From Dermacentor variabilis (taxonomy: Eukaryota > Arthropoda > Arachnida > Ixodida > Ixodidae), in assembly GCF_050947875.1 (NCBI RefSeq), contig NC_134570.1:205364250-205428249 (forward strand): 64,000 nucleotides of DNA, read 5' to 3'. The notes under the pieces were generated by a model. It was given only the letters and a program-made list of their open reading frames with translations, was not told the DNA's origin and did no database searches. Below are positions 1 to 11,216 of this stretch, piece after piece. The first letter of the stretch is position 1. Every line of letters begins with the position of its first letter. A program made the position numbers and the translations under genes.

Positions 1-449
1 TTCATTTGCTCCTACATTTTTTGCATAAAGAATTGCATTTGCATTTCTACGGTTCCCTTTTCCGGCTGTTGTGGCTGTTGCTCCATAGCTGCAGCTGGAG
101 TACAGAACAGCGTGCCGAAGACTGTCATCATCAATGGCTTATATCCCCGTAAGCAAGCAAAAATGCAATGACTCATAGTCCCGTAACGTTCATGATTACT
201 CACTGTGCGTGAATTAGCTGTGATGAAAATACCTGGTTGTCATTGTCGGTGATTTCAATATTGATGAAGCTACCGAAAAGGGAGTGGCTTACAGGTTCCG
301 TGTTGCTGACATATCCCTTGCTATGCCACACCAATCCGGCCCAACCGAGCACCCTGTGATTACAGTTGCGAAAGAAATAATGGCCCCCAATCAACACAAT
401 AAATGAGTGTGCGTAGCTTTCGTCACGATGACCACCCATCAAGATGATA
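1..449. other. Unassigned edge region
   Basis: No gene recognised. On the minus strand a short Gln/Met-rich reading (about 85 down to 1) could be the start of a retroelement gag cut by the window edge, but it is too short to call. The remaining short open frames have no recognisable motif. Confidence 0.3.
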
Positions 450-1110
450 AATCAGCTCTTATCCTTGTTCAAAAAATTAATGCCACCTTCGTGTCGTGTG
501 CTAAACATCTTCGCTGGTCAACCACCTTCACAGGGTGGAATAGCTCGTGGTTTTTTCATTGAAGCAACGCGGGGCTTAGAAAGACGACAGCTTACCATGC
601 GCAGTCCACCGTACTTACGGAACGATTAAGCAAGATCGTCACCAACATGATCTTTATGTACATCGACATCCAGCACAAAACAAGGATCGCGTCTTGACTT
701 ACGTGACCTTTGCGTAACACCACCACAGATGAAACGCAATAGTTAGTTTCCTTTACGACCATGAAGTTCAATCGATGCTGGACGCTATGCTACCATGTCA
801 AGACGCTGACCACCTAACTGTTCGCGCTGATGAATTAGCTCAGCAAGCTGAGGAAGGTCGCTGAGAAAGCAGCACGCAGACGCACGACGTTATAATATCC
901 GCTTCAGAGAAGTGTCCTACAATGCCTGAGACCAAGTGTGGACGTGTATTCCTGTTTACCGCCATGGCGTTTGTGAAAAGTTGCTGAGGCAGTGCTTTGG
1001 TTCATGCAAAGTGCTGCCCCAAATTAGTGTCGTGAACTATGAAGTGTTCCCGAACAGTGCAGAACCTAGAACCAAGCCATGACCTAATACACGTCATGCG
1101 TATGAAACCA
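450..1110 (+). pseudogene. Ty3/gypsy integrase relic 1
   Basis: Decayed C-terminal half of a Ty3/gypsy integrase, the enzyme that inserts element cDNA into chromosomes. Around 565-700 the reading RKTTAYHAQ...LTERLSK...MYIDIQHK matches the end of the catalytic core; a degenerate VTFA(Y)N-type stretch follows, then the C-terminal tail (RRYNIRF, KLLRQCFGS, VVNYEVFPNS, 890-1060). Frame changes and stops occur throughout. The same order of motifs recurs at 5880-6420, so the two are relics of related elements. No LTR was identified on either side. Family call is by motif; the exact lineage is not determined. Confidence 0.6.
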
Positions 1111-1509
1111 CATTTTGCGTGTTCGGGATTTTCTTTCAGTATATTCATCTTTATGTTTGTGCTTCTTTTGCACCAATGTGGTAACCTCTATGTTCATTGA
1201 GATTGCACATCATGTTCGCCATACTTCTGACTTTCCTATAGATGTCGCTGTGGTCTATGCGCGAGCATGTCCCTTGAGCATGCATTATTTTACTTTGTTA
1301 CACTACCCCTTGAGCAAGGAGCCGATGCTCATTCCGACGAAGAGGGATTATGCCACCTACAGTAGTGGGCACAGTGCAAGAGAAGAGATAAGTGACGACA
1401 AGAAACACGTGCACGCGCTACTCACCCAACTCGATAGCCAGGCCCCACCGAAGTGTTTTAAGGCGAAGGCCTCAGATCTCTTTGTTTCATAGTCGCCTTG
1501 TGAGGTACA
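1111..1509. other. Unassigned spacer, possible LTR remnant
   Basis: Follows the end of the integrase relic, so it may contain the 3' LTR of that element. The plus strand is open for 125 codons (1115-1492) but the product has no recognisable domain. No second LTR copy was found. Confidence 0.25.
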
Positions 1510-1698
1510 AAAAATCGGAGCGCTCGTGCCACTTCTTGCGCGTTCGTCATCGTATTCTTCCACGTCTTTGCTACATCGATGCCGCTAATGATGTACATAA
1601 AATCGGAGAACTCGTGCACTGCTGACGCGTTCGTCGTCGTCTTCTTCAACATTGCTTCTCCCTGGACATCATTGCCCCATCGATGCACCTAATGATGC
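1510..1698. repeat. Diverged tandem repeat, unit about 90-100 bp, two copies
   Basis: Copy 1 (1510-1598) and copy 2 (1599-1698) both start with AAAATCGGAG, continue with CTCGTG, a GCGTTCGTC tract and a TCTTC-rich part, and end with CATCGATGC..CTAATGATG. They differ by substitutions and a small indel. Probably part of an LTR or other repeat; function unknown. Confidence 0.6.
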
Positions 1699-1734
1699 AA
1701 AAAAGGCCCAGGTAATTAATATAGAGTTAATAAC

Positions 1735-1790
1735 CGACGACTTTTGGTGGGAGTCAAACCCACGACCTGTGGTGTCAATTAGGGCAAATT
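1735..1790 (-). repeat. Possible tRNA-derived SINE fragment
   Basis: On the minus strand GTGGGTTTGACTCCCAC resembles a tRNA T-arm with a pol III B-box-like core. No A box or full cloverleaf is visible, so this is at best a SINE remnant. Confidence 0.3.
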
Positions 1791-1988
1791 TGATTATGAC
1801 ATAGTTAATTAGGGTAGCTTTAAATAGAGCACTTGAACCCCCGTCCTTTGGAGGGAGTGAACAGGTAATAAGTAACAGCGCCTTCGAATGAGAATCTAAA
1901 GTGATTTAATGGATGTCTCTTGAGCGCACAGGTTTTCCCATTCACCCTCTTTGGCGTACGCTAAAGTGACAGCAAGGCGCAAGAATGC

Positions 1989-2030
1989 GCGAGCAAGTAT
2001 ACAAGGCGTGCGAGCAAGTATACAAGGCGT
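1989..2030. repeat. Perfect 21-bp tandem duplication
   Basis: The 21-base unit beginning GCGAGCAAGTATACAAGG occurs twice head to tail (1989-2009 and 2010-2030) without mismatch, so it is a recent duplication. Confidence 0.9.
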
Positions 2031-4109
2031 ACGTCGCCTCAGGGGCTGAGAGCTTCATTCCATATCGCTATAGATGACGAGGCACCCGGCCCTAGTTGCG
2101 GGCGTTGAAGGCCGTGAAAGTACGCCAAGGTGGAGGAGGCTAGAGCAGCTCGAAATGCCGCTCGTCGTAACCACCGCCGGGAGGAAGCGCCTATGAATGA
2201 AGCGTTGTCAGCGGCCCGACGAGAGCAACTTTCGGCCTTAATGCGACGCAGGCGTTCAGTAGTGCAGAATAGGTGGAGAGAGAGGCCGCAGCCGCACGTG
2301 CAAGACAGGCCGCGTTGAGAGGTGAAGGTACCGAATGTTCAACTGTTGATAACCAGAAAGTTAAACAGACATTTCAACAAAATATCAGCAGAAAGTTCGA
2401 CAGCACGTCAACACAAGGTCCGACTAGGCCTTCACCTTCATATTCTTAGTAAGTTCTAAGCATCCCCATAATATTTCAGGAGCCAGCTACTCTCAACAAG
2501 CACCGCCAGTTCCTTTTCAACATAAGCGACAATAGAAAGTTACCCATCGGGTTAAGTAAGGCGCTTTTAGAATTAATGGGTGACGGCAATGATTTAGAGC
2601 GAATAGTGGAATATAATGTTCCTTAAGATCTAAAAATCGGGAAGAAGAGAGTAATAAGCTCTTGACACATTTATCATCATGTATCTTCAGTTGTTAGCGT
2701 CTACATCTAAGTAAAAGAAGTGGTTTGGGTTATCGTCCCCATGTCCCCCCTTTTTAATTTCGATGTAGAAATTTTGCCCAACAGCATGAACTACTAGATA
2801 TATTTGCAAGTACAGGCCGGTTTCACTAATGCACATCAGTAGTGCTCGCTGGTTGGGCCCGTGGGAGCAAGAATCATAGTCCGATGGTCCGATGGAGAGT
2901 GCTGTGTCTCGTAGGGGCGAAAAGTTCAGCACTGTCCAATGAAACCGGAGTTGCCACGTGGCACACATAATTGGCACCTATGGTTTGGTGCCCATCGTTG
3001 CGGCGCTAGCTTATGTCTCGAACCCGGCTTAATATGGTGGCGTGGCCGAGGATTCGAGTTGAAGAAATCAGACGAGTTGAAGTTGGGAAAATGAAATCCA
3101 ACATCTTTACTGGCACTTGAACAAAGCTTATTTACATCATTGTATAGAGAAAACAGAAACAAGTCAAGTATTCAGCAACGAGTTTCTGGATAAGCCTCGT
3201 TTCTATGGCCCATAGCGGCTTCTTTTCTTTCCGCACCGTCATTATAACATCTCTGTTCAAAACCTCCCTCCTGGCGGTAGCCAATCACACGCAGGTCACA
3301 ACCCACCAGGACGACAGCCTATCAGGAAGTACAAACATACTATAGCAGACGGAATATCGGACAGCCGGCTCCACCAAGTTCCAGCGGGCGCAAAGGTTGA
3401 GAGAGTGTCAGGCCGTGGGAATGGGAGACATATGTTACTGCAACTGATGTTCTACGCTGCTACTCAGCATAGGGCAGGCACCAGTTTGGGGTAGCTTTCT
3501 TCCGGGAAACATCCATGAGCCCTTCGCACCATCGCGGCATCCCCTGGACTGCCAGATCTCCCCTTTGTGGCGCTTCTTTGACGACGGGAGCTCGTCACGG
3601 GAAAATTAGAAGCGCTCAGCATCGCGCGAGAACTGTCCTCCGACTATTTGTCCAGCATGGCTCTTGCATGCTACTCTTGCACGTAACAGAATGTTGTCTA
3701 GTGCAGTCGTAACAGCTTCCCGCCCCACCAAAATAGTCATGAAGTGTAGCAGTAAACACGGCTGCATTGAGAGGTGGCTTCATTTTCCTCATATAAATGC
3801 CACAAACGCACTGTAGATTGGCACAAGGTCGGGCATGTCGCCGACGAGTTTCTTGGAGCTGTCTCAAACTTAAACACATGCGCAAGGAATTGTTCAGCCC
3901 CGTCTGAACAAACCAGGTCAAAAGAGGGATGGTGGTACATTTCTTTAGTAGCTGTTTGCTAAGTGCACACTCTCAAAAGTCTCTGGACTCGCTTATGACG
4001 ATAAACCAGACATGCTGTGTTGCGCACCTACACACACTATCTCAAAAACTACAACTCAAGTAGCAATCTTGAGTAATGGTGAAGAGCAACCCCGAGCCGC
4101 TTAGAAAGT
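2031..4109. other. Unassigned intergenic DNA
   Basis: No domain recognised on either strand. A 62-codon Arg/Ala-rich open frame (2130-2318, +) shows low-complexity RR/AR runs but no start context or homologue I can name. The 100-codon minus frames at 3616-3940 overlap one another and look like chance frames. Confidence 0.4.
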
Positions 4110-5360
4110 GCAACTAAGTGAGGTTTCCATTCAATTTGCCACTCGTGTACTTTATGCCATAGTGATATTGCTGTAGAGAGAAGCTCCATGTTAGGAGGCG
4201 ACTGTTCTTTATGTCGCGGTTTGCAGCCAGGCCAGGGGACAATGGTCCGTGCCTACAGTGAATTTGCACCCCCGAAATAGCATTGAAATTTCTGAATGGC
4301 CCACACAATACAAGCACAATATTTTTCCAGTTTTCGGCTCAGATAGAGTACGGGATGTTTGTTGCAGTTGTCGTCCCCCTGGTAGAGAACGGCGCCTGGT
4401 CCTCGATCACTCGCTTCACACTGGACCATGAATTATTGATCAAAATTGGGAGCTCGCTATACCAGATGGCTAATCAATACCGCTTTCAGTCTTCAGAAGG
4501 CAGCTTCCTTCGTTTCATCCCAGACTACATTTTTCGTTGCTGTCCAGCGGAGAGCATCAGTTAGGGGACTTGCCAGAAATGAATCATCCCGAATGCAGTG
4601 ATTATAGTACCCATTGAGCCCTCAAAATTCCCCAATGTCCGTCTTAACTTTCGGTTGCGGACAGTCTGGTACGGCTGACATTTTAACCTCCCTAGGTTTT
4701 CTGACACCTTGACCTATGTAATGAGCCTAGGTAGTCCATGGTCACCCTTGCAAGACAATACTTCTCGGTCTTTGCCGTGAGATCATCTTGACGCAAACGG
4801 CTTAGCACCGCTGTAAGATGCACCAAATGGTTTGCCCATGAGTCAGAAAAGACTGCGATGTCATGTAAGCAGGGCACGACAAATGCTTCACAACCGTTTA
4901 AAACCATACATGAGGCGTGAAACACAAAAGCGAGCATTTTTGAGTCGGAACCTCATCATTGTCGATTGATAGCTGCCTGTTGGTGTGATGAATGACGCGT
5001 ATATGCTGGCTCGCTCCGTGAGCAGTATTTGCCGGTAGCCGCGAGTAAGGTATAGCGTAGTCACACAGGCTGCTCAAGTCACCTGTTCGACCCACTCCTC
5101 AACATTTCGAATTGGGTACACTTGACCCTTGCTAAGGGCATGTAATTTTCAATAGTCTACTACGGGCCTTCAGTCTTTACCCGGAACTTCCACCAAGATC
5201 ACAAGTGAAGCGTATTCGCTTTCGAAGGCCTTAATCGCTTTTAGTTCGAGCATGCGCTTCACTTCCGTGTGAACGATTTCTTTCTGCCTAGGAGAGAATT
5301 GATAATACCTTGATTACACTGACTCCTTGGACGTCAGCTCAATATCGTACTCAGTGAAAT
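4110..5360 (-). pseudogene. Ty3/gypsy reverse transcriptase / RNase H relic
   Basis: Remnant of pol from a Ty3/gypsy LTR retrotransposon, read right to left. Near 5290-5090 the RT N-terminal part is visible (KEIVHTEVKRMLELKAI, VPGKD, VVDY). At 4937-4692 the palm motif reads HDIAVFSDSW where YLDDI is usual, so the first catalytic aspartate is lost; LTAKTEKYCLA follows. The connection region (LNGYYNHCIRD, LASPLTDAL) lies near 4640-4540. At 4317-4114 comes the RNase H end (NSRLLTWSFSLQQYHYGIKY, SGKLNG). Many stops and shifts. The integrase that should follow on this strand (<4110) is absent; an integrase lies on the opposite strand at 5568-6480. Confidence 0.75.
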
Positions 5361-5524
5361 CAGTTCTACCCGGTCTGTCAACGAAGCATTAATGAAATGC
5401 TGCTATAATTTCACTGATATCAGATAACTGGGATTCCATTAGTTCTTGTCTCTGCTCATTCATCTTCAGTATACCTTGAGGGCAATATCCCCCTCCACGT
5501 AGACAAACCAGGTTGTCCTCCGTC

Positions 5525-5595
5525 TGGCTTGCCGGGTAGGGCTTTGCGGCGCTGGCCTGCATCGCTGGCGCCGCAAAGCTCTACGCGGCAAACCA
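5525..5595. repeat. Imperfect palindrome at the junction of opposed gypsy pieces
   Basis: Arm 1 (5525-5552) and arm 2 (5568-5595) are 28 bp long and complementary at 25 of 28 positions, separated by a 15-base loop. Arm 2 codes for the RRKALRGKP stretch that follows the integrase zinc finger; arm 1 is an inverted copy of it. The palindrome sits exactly where the strand of gypsy coding sequence flips. Confidence 0.85.
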
Positions 5596-6480
5596 GCTGG
5601 ACTGCTGCATCCTGTTCAGATATCGCAAGCGCCGTTCGAACAAATTGGCATGGACCTTATAGGCCCGTTTCCACTCCCTACTGCCGGAAATAGATAGATG
5701 ATCGTTGTCGCAGATTACCCTACTCGATACGCAGAAACAGGTGCTATCCAACGTGGAACAGCAGCCGAAGCAGCGCGATTTTTATCGAAGCCATCATCCT
5801 ATGGCATGACACTCCAGCAGTGGTCATAACAGAGTTGCTGCTTTCACGGCTGCGCTTCGGGATACCGTTTTGCGACTAGGTGGTGCCACTCACCGAAAGA
5901 CCACGGCTTATCATCCCCAAAGAATTGGGCTGACCAAACGTTTGAATAAGACTCTGGCAGAGGATGAGTATGTACATCGACATCGACCACAAGAACCGGG
6001 ACGAGATTTCACCATATGTTACATTTCCGTATAACACGGCTGGCCAAGGGAAAACACGCATAACACCTTTCAATCTCGTTTACGGCCAGAAAGTGACAAC
6101 AATGTTGGACGTAATGCTGCTGAATGAGTGCGGTGACTACGAGACTGGTGTCGAGGAGTTCACGCAACGCGCAGAGGAAGCCAGGTAGCTTGGGCGTTTC
6201 CGAATCCAAGAACAACAGGACTACTACAATCTTCGGCACAGATCCGTCACGTGCAAGGTCGGGTCTGGACTCCTATTCGTCGGCCTGGCTGTCTTAGAAG
6301 CTCCTGCGAAGATACTTCGGGCCGTACGCAGTTCTGCGCCGCATCAGCGATGTGAATTATGAAGGTGTCCCCGACAGTTATAACTGCTCCAAACGCCGAC
6401 GGCATCTATCTGCTCGAGGTTGTGCACGTGCTTCGTATGAAGCCATACTTTTCCTAATGACCTCAACTTTGCACCGTCCG
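5568..6480 (+). pseudogene. Ty3/gypsy integrase relic 2 with C-terminal tail
   Basis: Integrase of a Ty3/gypsy retrotransposon. From the end of the HHCC zinc finger (RRKALRGKPAGLLHPVQ, 5571) the core begins FEQIGMDLIGPFP with the first catalytic Asp (about 5645), followed by an in-frame stop and IVVADYPTRYAETG (5701-5745). Later pieces are TAYHPQRIGLTKRLNK (5907), VTFPYNTAGQG (6018), TPFNLVYGQK (6063) and the tail KKLLRRYFGPYAVLRRIS (6296-6350). Several stops and shifts. A polypurine tract and LTR-like DNA follow, as expected at the 3' end of a gypsy element. Confidence 0.75.
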
Positions 6481-6532
6481 TGAACTACCTTCGGAGGTTG
6501 GTGCATCGGGACGATGCTTCTTTCTTTTTTCC

Positions 6533-6735
6533 AAAGGAGGGGCAAATGCCACATCCTATATGGTCGCCGCGGGTATATGCCAGGCGATGAAAACGACGCT
6601 GAAGTAGCACGGGGGTAGAAAAACAGAGAAGACAACGACACCGCGTTGACTGCTCTGATAAAGTGCTTTTATACGTCATCTGCACCGAGTTTCCCGTCTC
6701 CTACTAGGCTGCGGCAATAAACTGTGCCGAGGAAA
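6533..6735 (+). repeat. Putative polypurine tract and 3' LTR of gypsy relic 2
   Basis: AAAGGAGGGGCAAA (6533-6546) is a polypurine tract of the kind that primes plus-strand synthesis. It is followed by TG at 6547, the usual first bases of an LTR. The LTR-like stretch contains a possible polyadenylation signal AATAAA (about 6716). The right boundary is approximate because no second LTR copy is present. Confidence 0.5.
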
Positions 6736-7261
6736 GCATATGACGCCTCGAAAAAAAGACAAGTCCACTTGTCCAAACGTTGGCTCCCGCTTTTACCTTG
6801 TTCTCATTTTGCTTCACAGTCTTGGAAGTAATTCACATGGCGTACTTCGGAAGTAATCGACATGGCGACATTAAAATGCACATTACCTATTTTACCTATT
6901 AGCCTAAGACGCTTGAAGGGCCTACGACCTAGCCTACGCCGCTACTTCGTGCACTTACAAAGAGTGGACCAGAGAGAAGTGAAATGTGCTCAAACACTTT
7001 GGACGCACAACGTATGAACGGTGCTGTTCAGGAGGCCTCATTATACGTGGCCTTTCCATAGCACTGTCGCAACACAGATCATTTGCTAGGCGGGTTCTTC
7101 TTTTACATACGAAAGTGTAGTTACGTCACTCCCCGCTTCGTATGTTATAGTTGCCGCTTCCCTGCCACGGCAGCTAACGCAACTGTAAACTTTACCGCGA
7201 TATGCCTGCGGCGAACGCTATGCACAAAGAATAGTTGTCGCTGGGCTATTTGGTTCATCTT
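6736..7261. other. Unassigned spacer
   Basis: No recognisable coding motif, RNA or terminal repeat. The 125-codon open frame starting at 7083 (+) overlaps the hairpin repeat downstream and has no known domain. Confidence 0.4.
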
Positions 7262-7373
7262 ATTCCCCGAAGTTAAGGTGCAACCAAAGGCGGAAAAAAA
7301 ACGTAGAATCTGTCCTGTAAATCTTGTCATAGTGCTTCTTTTCCACCCATGGTTGAGTCTTTACTTCGGGGAA
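7262..7373. repeat. Inverted repeat (MITE-like hairpin)
   Basis: The two halves are imperfect reverse complements: both ends read TTCCCCGAAGT inward, followed by AAG..GCAACCA and GG.GGAAAA on each arm. Total about 112 bp. Looks like a small foldback element or the folded remnant of an insertion; no target duplication was identified. Confidence 0.6.
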
Positions 7374-7689
7374 TGCTATGATCAAAGGCGAGCTTTCTGG
7401 TTCTTTGTTTTTTCTTTCCCCCTCACGGCCGGCACCGCCGCGGGGGAAAGGGAAAACTAGGGGCGCGAGGTGCGCGCATCCTAAGTGTTTGCCTGGGGAC
7501 ACGGTGGACCCACTGAGAGGCAGAGCTACACAGCTCCGCCGTAATATCTGCGATTTCTTCTAATCTTGAAATAATCAAACGATTCTTGAAAGATACATTC
7601 TCCGGATATTTCTGGAGATACTGCAATAACTTAAACTGTTATGAAGCTTTTTTGGAGACGATGAACCTGTTTAATTAGAAGATTTTATT
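7374..7689. other. Unassigned spacer
   Basis: No gene recognised; includes a GC-rich patch (about 7420-7470) and AT-rich DNA up to the TTAA that flanks the next element. Confidence 0.4.
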
Positions 7690-9258
7690 TTAAAGGGAAG
7701 CTGAAACACTTTTCGAAAAAGATGAGTTCTCTGCGGCATTCTACAGTTTTGAGTCCCCTGAACACGAATATCTAGTTCAAAAAGGGCAGAAACAAACGCA
7801 AGCGGCTGTTTTCTGATGAAAACGCGCACGAGCGCCTCAGGGCATCGCGCGAACGCCGCTGTTGCCCGTGATTGGTCGGGGCCGCTGTGACGTCATTCGC
7901 GGCAGTCGCCGGTCGGCGCCGCCGTTTCAGAGCGTAGCACGCTGTTCTGTTCTGGCTTCATAGCTGAGTTGTAAGCATTATGGAACGTTCTCGCTGTCTC
8001 GGGCAGCTTGTATTTTCCCCGTACATGTTCGAACCGACAGCCGATACTGAAAACGATGGCGGCAACGACGATGTAGAGTGTGCCAACAGCGAGAGCGATG
8101 TGTGCACCTTCTCGCGCGTTGGAAATCTCAGCTGGTACGTATGTTTTTTTTTCATGTAGCTGCACGTTCCAATGACGGGAGAAAAAATGCGCTAAAGTGT
8201 CACTGGAAACTTGCTGCTGGAAGAATGCCGAAGCACTAACTTCTCATTAGATTGTAAACACGGGTGCAATTCCGCGATGTCAAGCGCCTTGCCGCTGCTT
8301 GTCTAAAGTCCCGTGGTTTCTTTAGTGTTGATACACGATCGCGAACATAAGTGCCGCGTTTCAAAGCGCTCACATGCAGTGCTGCGAGGTACAGTCATGG
8401 AGGTTGCTTATCATACACATCCAGAAATGGCCAGAGGTATTATATGTGCAATATTCATACTATGGTTCGACGACTTTGCGATTGTGGCTTGATCAAAAAT
8501 CGGTATGCGTGCTCCATGCTAGTTTTGACATAAAGATATTAGGCAGTTTTAGCACCGCCGTGTGGTAAACACGATAACTGCAACCGTACGTCGAATGTTA
8601 CTAGGCAAGTCTATACTCATTTCATACCTCAGGTGCAACGCTGAGGTATGAGGTATCGTTGTCAAGCTCCGATGATAGTCACTGTCGCGGAAATGGTCCG
8701 AGCACAGCACAGTTGATTTCGTCGGCACGAACTTATCTCTCCTCACCGCACGGACCCACTGCGCTGCAAGCTTCTTGTCCTTTGGGAATCTGTGAAACAC
8801 CACATCGTCTCACCCGCCTGTGCTCGCGCAGCCGAATGCTGCACAGAACGAGGGCATGTTGGGCGCCCTTGGCTGTAGGCACTCACGCAGCAGAGGAGGA
8901 AAGAAAAGTTTACGAAAATCGCAAAAGAAAACAAACGTGAGCGGCGGCGGCGGCAGATCTCTCGTAGCGTCGTTCAGTAAAGCGCAGGACGGAAAGAGGC
9001 ATGCCAGCACATGCCAGCACGCCGGTCCTGCAGCTCGGTCCTCGCGAATGACGTCACTCTCGGCGGTTCTCTCCTCTGGCAACCACCTCACCCAGCGCTC
9101 TGGGTGAGGTGGTGTCCGTGGGGGTGAGTTAGAAAGCGATTTCCGCCCCTTATATTAACAAAACGAAGAAAAAAAATTCGGAACCGTAAATTATTAGGTC
9201 TGTTCTTCCCAATCCCAGCAATTCATGGAAATTGAAAACCGTTTCAGCTTCCCTTTAA
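7690..9258. mobile_element. DNA-transposon-like unit, TTAA-flanked, with 14-bp terminal inverted repeats
   Basis: The unit 7694-9254 begins AGGGAAGCTGAAAC and ends with its perfect reverse complement; two bases further in, TTTTC is also shared. TTAA flanks both ends (7690-7693, 9255-9258), as in piggyBac-type target duplications. Inside is a THAP zinc-finger relic on the minus strand, which is more typical of P-element/THAP9 transposases. No other transposase domain is recognisable, so this is either a decayed autonomous copy or a non-autonomous derivative. Superfamily is unresolved because the TTAA and the THAP domain point different ways. Confidence 0.65.
8549..8857 (-). pseudogene. THAP zinc-finger domain, broken by an in-frame stop
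   Basis: THAP domains are C2CH zinc fingers that bind DNA and open P-element-type transposases and many cellular regulators. The reading starts at ATG 8855-8857 with MPSFCAAFGC (first two Cys), passes an in-frame TGA at 8810-8812, then continues [16 protein letters not shown], and supplies the last ligands in VLCSDHF. All four metal ligands are present and the frame is constant on both sides of the stop; CGA to TGA would be enough to explain it. After FRDSDY the reading loses similarity and ends at 8549. It lies centrally in an inverted-repeat-bounded unit, so I read it as a transposon gene start, not a host gene. Confidence 0.7.
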
Positions 9259-10380
9259 AGCCTACCGCAGATACACAACTCGGCGTTTTCTGCTAGAACA
9301 GGGCAACATTATCCAAGTTGCACAAGTTACGTCTATGAAACAACCGCGTAAGGAAACTCTATTATTAAAAAAAAGATAGGTTATGGTGTGCCAATAATTC
9401 TAGTTAGAGCCAATTATTCTCTGACGTTCTCGGTTCTGTAAAGCATTATTGGTTTTGCGCTGCTCCTCGAGGTATCGGAGCTGCGACCAGTGCTTCGGGC
9501 TTGATAGGACTACGTGACAATGCTTCACCGCGTCCGCCGAAGGATGTGCGAGATGGAAAGAAATATATTGCGTAATAATGCAGTCTGTTTACTCTTTGAT
9601 GCAATCGATGGTTTATTCGTCTGTTGAGACATTTGTAGAATTACGCTTGCAGAACGTAGTGCACGACTTCTGCAGGGGGCGCTAACGAGAGAGAATGAAA
9701 GGAAGACACACAAACTGAACTGTTGACCCGCAATGCTTTTGCTATTTATAGTAAATGACAAATAAATAGAGGGAATTAAGAAAAAAAAGTAAAGTGTATA
9801 CAGCAAACAACAAATGTGTCGCAGCATGTGCAGCGGTAAACATGAGTCAGCAAAAGGAAGTTAGCTGTTCAATTTTAAGTTCTTCATCAAACAGTGCACG
9901 CAATAGGCGAATAAGATAGCGCGCGGCACGCTTTATCTTCTTTTCTTATTTTCAACGATATGCTTTTCTTATTACAGGCGTGTCAGTAGATTATTTCGGG
10001 GGTGAAAAACTGATCTGTCACGAAAGATACCCTAAGAAGACGTGCTGTTGGCCGAGGTCACCTGTTCCCTGTCCTGCCCCTTTTTTGTGCTCTTTCGTTT
10101 CACTTGGTAACATGAAGTATACTGTAAAAATGTGGTTGCTTAGTGAAGCATTCCTTGAACAAGGAAAGTAGCTTTTCCATGTCTAAAGAAAAAATAGCCT
10201 GACTACCACGATGATTACAGTGCTTAGCGAAGTACAAGCACTTATTTTTACTTCAGAATATACGCGTGCTCCATCCTGCAAGATAGACCCACTGAGGCAG
10301 GTGCGCGGGCCAGTGAGCTGCTGTGTTCGCGCACGTATAATGCGGGCAAATACAACTCGACGTCTGGCTGTTGGATTCGC
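9259..10380. other. Unassigned intergenic DNA
   Basis: AT-rich with short chance frames only. No domain, RNA or repeat structure recognised. Confidence 0.4.
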
Positions 10381-10465
10381 ACATTTTATTTATTTACGTT
10401 TATTTAGTTATATCTTAATACCCTAAACGGCCTGTCTGTGTGGGTATTAAAGGGGGAACTAAGCT
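10381..10465 (-). repeat. Possible CR1-type LINE 3' end
   Basis: A run of TTTATTTA-type units is followed by a segment with TTAATACCC and GGGTATTAA that can pair as a stem-loop. Read on the minus strand this resembles the 3' terminus of CR1/jockey-type LINEs. Short and divergent, hence low confidence. Confidence 0.3.
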
Positions 10466-11061
10466 TTAAAATTCCAGCAATGGCACAACACGCGAAATAC
10501 AAAAACTAAAGGCAATGTATACATACATTAGAAAAACACGACGCACTGTTAATGACACGTGAAGAGAGAAGACGTGTCAAAAAATTAAAAAAAGAATACA
10601 TACGGACTAAGGTTTTCGCGGACACCTTTCTGTGGCGATGAAGGGGTCGCTACGGCGACAGTGCACGCTCACGCAAGAGCGCTGCCAAAGAAAGTCCCTC
10701 ATTACCCTCCGCGTTTAGCTTAGGCAGGAAGGAGAGGGAAAAATGAGACAAGATATAAATTATTTTTCTGGTTTTCTCTTTGACGTTTGGGCAAATGCGA
10801 AACTTTCACACATAAAAGCTGTGCTGATGGAGTATCTTCTCCACGAAACCAAAAGCGCTGTCAAACGCTAGCGGCATACATGGCTCATTTAAGCACGCGT
10901 TAAATCTCCGCCCCTTTCCCTTCATTACCACACAGTCAGGTCATGAGATAGCTGCAAAATGTTTCTTATATTTATTAGCTTCATATGCAGCGTCCAGCTG
11001 ATGACGCAAGTTATTCCATTTGGCTGTAGTGCATGGCACAAGGTGAAATACTGCCGTTAGG
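10466..11061. other. Unassigned intergenic DNA
   Basis: Nothing recognisable on either strand. Confidence 0.4.
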
Positions 11062-11216
11062 GAGAAAAGAAACCAGACAGACAGACAAAGAACTTTAATT
11101 ACAAGGTACTGAGAAGCTTCGCCCTAGGGCAGAGCTACGGGCCGCTCCCACGTGGAGGCTGGTATGCCGAGCCTAAGCGCCGCATCGTGGGCTCTCTGGA
11201 CAGCCCAGGTTTGACG
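11062..11216 (-). mobile_element. 3' end of an I-type LINE with GACA tail
   Basis: CAGACAGACAGACA followed by AACTTTAATT, a GC-rich 3' UTR-like part and TGGACAGCCC. The same arrangement and bases occur at 58780-58990, where it is the 3' end of a minus-strand LINE with RNase H. The coding part is lost here apart from a few codons at most. Confidence 0.65.
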
